From assembly GCF_029906645.1 (NCBI RefSeq), contig NZ_JARYGZ010000002.1:496001-560000 (forward strand): 64,000 nucleotides of DNA. Reading direction: 5' to 3'. Made by a program: the position numbers and the translations under genes. This stretch comes from Sphingomonas oryzagri. Its GTDB lineage: Bacteria > Pseudomonadota > Alphaproteobacteria > Sphingomonadales > Sphingomonadaceae. Below, one piece after another: positions 62,128 through 64,000 of the stretch. The notes beneath the pieces are model-generated. The model saw only the letters and a list, made by a program, of their open reading frames with translations. It had not been told where the DNA came from and made no database searches. Position 1 is the stretch's first letter; every line of letters starts with the position of its first letter.

Positions 62128-62814
62128 ATGCGTTTTCAAAGCCTTGCCGTAGCCGCTACCGTCGTTGCCGTCGTCAGCACCGCTCCCGCTTTGGCTGCCT
62201 CGCCGCGCGAGGAGCTGATCCGCGCCGCCTTCGCCACCCACGACAAGTCGCAGGCACTGGCGCTGGTCGACCAGGCGATCGCCGAATCCCAGTCGATTCT
62301 CGCGAAATCGCCGGGCGATCGCGAGGCGAAGCTGCAGCAGGCGCTCGGTATCGGCTATCGCGGCCAGCTCAAGCGCTCGCCAACGGACGCCAAGGCCGCA
62401 CATGGCCTGCTCCAGTCGCTGGCGAGCGCCGATCCGCGCGATCCCGAGGCGCAGGTCGCAGTCGCCGGCTGGCACCTGACGGCGGTGGGCGATCTCGGCA
62501 ATTTCCTCGCCCGCACGATCCTCGGCGCGGACCGTGCCACGGGCTTCGCGGCGCTCGACAAGGCGGTGGCGCTCGGCGGCAACCGCGCTTTCTTCTCAGG
62601 CTACGCCGCGCTGATCCGGATCAAGCTGGACAGTTCGGATACGGCGGTCGCGCTCCGCTACGCCCAGCGTGCGGCGAGCGCGCAGGCGCCGACGCCGATC
62701 GACCGCGTGATGCAGCAGGCGGCGCGGCGGATCATTCCGATGCTGCAGGCGGGCGACGGCTCCGGCGCATCGAAGCTGGCGAAACAATTGCTGCCATTCG
62801 GGACGCTGAGCTGA
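62128..62814 (+). CDS. Exported TPR-like hypothetical protein
   Basis: A 228-residue protein with signal peptide (LAVAATVVAVVSTAPALAA) and a helical body. Its repeats resemble TPR pairs (DKSQALALVDQAIAESQSIL, TGFAALDKAVALGGNRAFF, TAVALRYAQRAASAQA), so it is probably a periplasmic scaffold. A GGGAGAGGAC segment gives the ribosome binding site. No family was firmly recognised. It converges with the DUF885 gene across 22 nt. Confidence 0.75.
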   Translation: MRFQSLAVAATVVAVVSTAPALAASPREELIRAAFATHDKSQALALVDQAIAESQSILAKSPGDREAKLQQALGIGYRGQLKRSPTDAKAAHGLLQSLASADPRDPEAQVAVAGWHLTAVGDLGNFLARTILGADRATGFAALDKAVALGGNRAFFSGYAALIRIKLDSSDTAVALRYAQRAASAQAPTPIDRVMQQAARRIIPMLQAGDGSGASKLAKQLLPFGTLS

Positions 62815-62836
62815 CGCGCAGCGCCCCGAGGCGCGT

Positions 62837-64000
62837 TCACTTCCCCTTCTGCGTCTCGATCCAGGCGTCGATCTTCTTCTCCAGCACACTCATCGGCAGC
62901 GCGCCGGTATCGAGCACCTGTGCGTGGAAAGCGCGCGGATCGAACCTGGCGCCGAGCGCCGCCTGCGCCTTGGCCTTCTCCTTCAGGATGGTCAGCTGGC
63001 CGATCTTGTAGGCGAGCGCCTGGCCCGGCATCGCGATGTAGCGCTCCACCTCGGCGGTCGCGTCGGTCTTCGACATCGGCGAATTGGCGAGCATGTAGGC
63101 GATCGACTGGTCGCGCGTCCAACCCATGGCGTGGATGCCGGTGTCGACCACCAGCCGCATCGCGCGCAGCATGTCGTCCGACAGGCCACCCATCCGCTGA
63201 TAGGGATCGGTCTCCAGCCCCATCGGCCCCCACAAAGTCTCCGCGTACAGCGCCCAGCCCTCGACATAGGCGGTGTTGCCGCCGAAGCGCATGAACGCCG
63301 GCAGCGACGCATTCTCCTGCGCGATGCTGATCTGGAAATGGTGGCCGGGGATCGCCTCGTGCAGGAAGAGCGAGTTGGTCTCCCAATTGTAGCGCGAGGG
63401 CAGATCGTAGGTGTTGTAGTTGAAGACGCCCGGCCGCGAACCATCCGGCGTGCCCTGCATGTAATCGCCCCCGGCCGAGGTCTTCTCGCGATAATCGGGG
63501 GTCGCGCGGATATCGAGCGGGGTCTTGGGCACGAGGCTGAACTGTTCCGGCACGTGCTTCATCACGATATCGCGGATCGCTAGGTACTCGTTGCGCAGCT
63601 CCTCCTTGCTCTTGGGCTGGAAGCGTGGATCGGTGCGCAGATAATCGAAGAATTGCGGCAGCGTGCCCTTGAAGCCGACCTTCTCCTTCTGGACCTCCAT
63701 CTCTTTCAGGTCGCGCGCCACTTCGGACAGGCCCAGCTTGTGGACGTATTCGGCGGTGAGCGGCAGCGTCGTGTTGCTCTCGATCAGGTAGGCGTAGAGC
63801 TTGGCGCCGCCCGGCATCGCCGACAGGCCGACCGTGTCGCGCGCGTGTGGCAGATATTCGGTCTTGAGGAAGTCGCGCAGGCGGGTCTCGGCGGGGATGA
63901 TGCCGGTGCGGATCGCGTCGGCATATTCCTTCGTCAGCCGCGCCTGATCGGCGGCGGAAATGCCGGCCGGGAATTTCTTGACCGGCCCGTAATAAGGCGA
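62837..64000 (-). CDS. DUF885 family peptidase, partial (right edge)
   Basis: The C-terminal ~387 residues of a DUF885 protein, a family of putative periplasmic zinc peptidases of about 600 residues. The N-terminus lies beyond the right edge. The metal motif HEAIPGHH is visible in LFLHEAIPGHHFQIS; other family blocks are AFMRFGGNTAYVEGWALYAE, RAMRLVVDTGIHAMGW and FDPRAFHAQVLDTGALPM. It ends with a basic tail (IETQKGK). The frame is open to the window edge. Confidence 0.93.
   Translation of the reverse strand, partial: SPYYGPVKKFPAGISAADQARLTKEYADAIRTGIIPAETRLRDFLKTEYLPHARDTVGLSAMPGGAKLYAYLIESNTTLPLTAEYVHKLGLSEVARDLKEMEVQKEKVGFKGTLPQFFDYLRTDPRFQPKSKEELRNEYLAIRDIVMKHVPEQFSLVPKTPLDIRATPDYREKTSAGGDYMQGTPDGSRPGVFNYNTYDLPSRYNWETNSLFLHEAIPGHHFQISIAQENASLPAFMRFGGNTAYVEGWALYAETLWGPMGLETDPYQRMGGLSDDMLRAMRLVVDTGIHAMGWTRDQSIAYMLANSPMSKTDATAEVERYIAMPGQALAYKIGQLTILKEKAKAQAALGARFDPRAFHAQVLDTGALPMSVLEKKIDAWIETQKGK

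Overview
This 64 kb window is a high-GC, densely packed chromosomal segment that reads as an alphaproteobacterium of the Sphingomonadaceae (Sphingomonas-like). The evidence is the gene content: a zwf-pgl-edd operon, MipZ and DivK cell-cycle proteins, DUF3572, a DUF2171 protein behind a match to the alphaproteobacterial EcfG stress-promoter consensus, class I lysyl-tRNA synthetase, FecI/FecR-type signalling with TonB receptors, and the dispersed inverted repeats common in sphingomonads. No phage, insertion sequence, rRNA operon or CRISPR array is visible. No gap between genes exceeds about 300 bases. Long open frames antisense to real genes are GC-rich shadows and were left out.

Layout. 1-3.2 kb: zwf, pgl and edd (edd cut by the left edge), the oxidative entry to the Entner-Doudoroff pathway. 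3.4-5.5 kb: a small membrane peptide, a zf-CHCC protein, tldD and a DUF2007 protein. 5.5-11.1 kb: sulfate uptake (sbp, an outer-membrane porin, cysT, cysW and a short cysA) with an Rrf2 regulator next to it and a palindrome before sbp. 11.2-14 kb: infA, maf, a reduced RNase E/G homologue, yacG, tRNA-Phe, two small hypotheticals and tRNA-Ala(CGC). 14.1-15.3 kb: a disordered Arg/Tyr-rich DUF2171 protein with an EcfG-type promoter and a clear terminator. 15.4-19.9 kb: a kdp potassium-pump operon, led by an extra 27-residue membrane peptide and without kdpDE. 20-29.3 kb: an AraC regulator, then a FecI-type sigma factor (apparently starting at ACG), FecR, two TonB receptors and a trehalase.

29.3-38.6 kb: an FAD oxidoreductase, divK, DUF3572, a HAD/RidA/GDPD/FemAB-like run, a Sel1 protein, panC divergent from mipZ, a membrane-anchored J protein and a phosphohexomutase. 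38.7-42.4 kb: DUF983, a TMEM175-like channel, an ArnT-like membrane protein and a GT2-GtrA flippase-type glycosyltransferase. 42.5-48.2 kb: the 'ligase-associated' DNA repair set (exonuclease, Lhr-type helicase, PdeM) without its ATP-dependent ligase, and with a tiny SANT/Myb-like protein upstream of the exonuclease. 48.3-53.2 kb: exported MsrA, aspartate aminotransferase, a PabB-PabC fusion, an MBL hydrolase and a MAPEG protein. 53.4-56.3 kb: the canonical rpmF-plsX-fabH-ihfA-merR block. 56.3-64 kb: a SixA-type phosphatase coupled to a DinG-like helicase, an EF-hand protein, lysK, a run of four hairpins, an exported hypothetical and a DUF885 peptidase cut by the right edge.

Most of this is core metabolism and housekeeping. 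The best candidates for new biology are the FecI/FecR-TonB receptor-trehalase locus, the ligase-less repair set with its small partner, the conserved-looking peptide before kdpF, the candidate Rrf2 operator, and the structured spacer after lysK.
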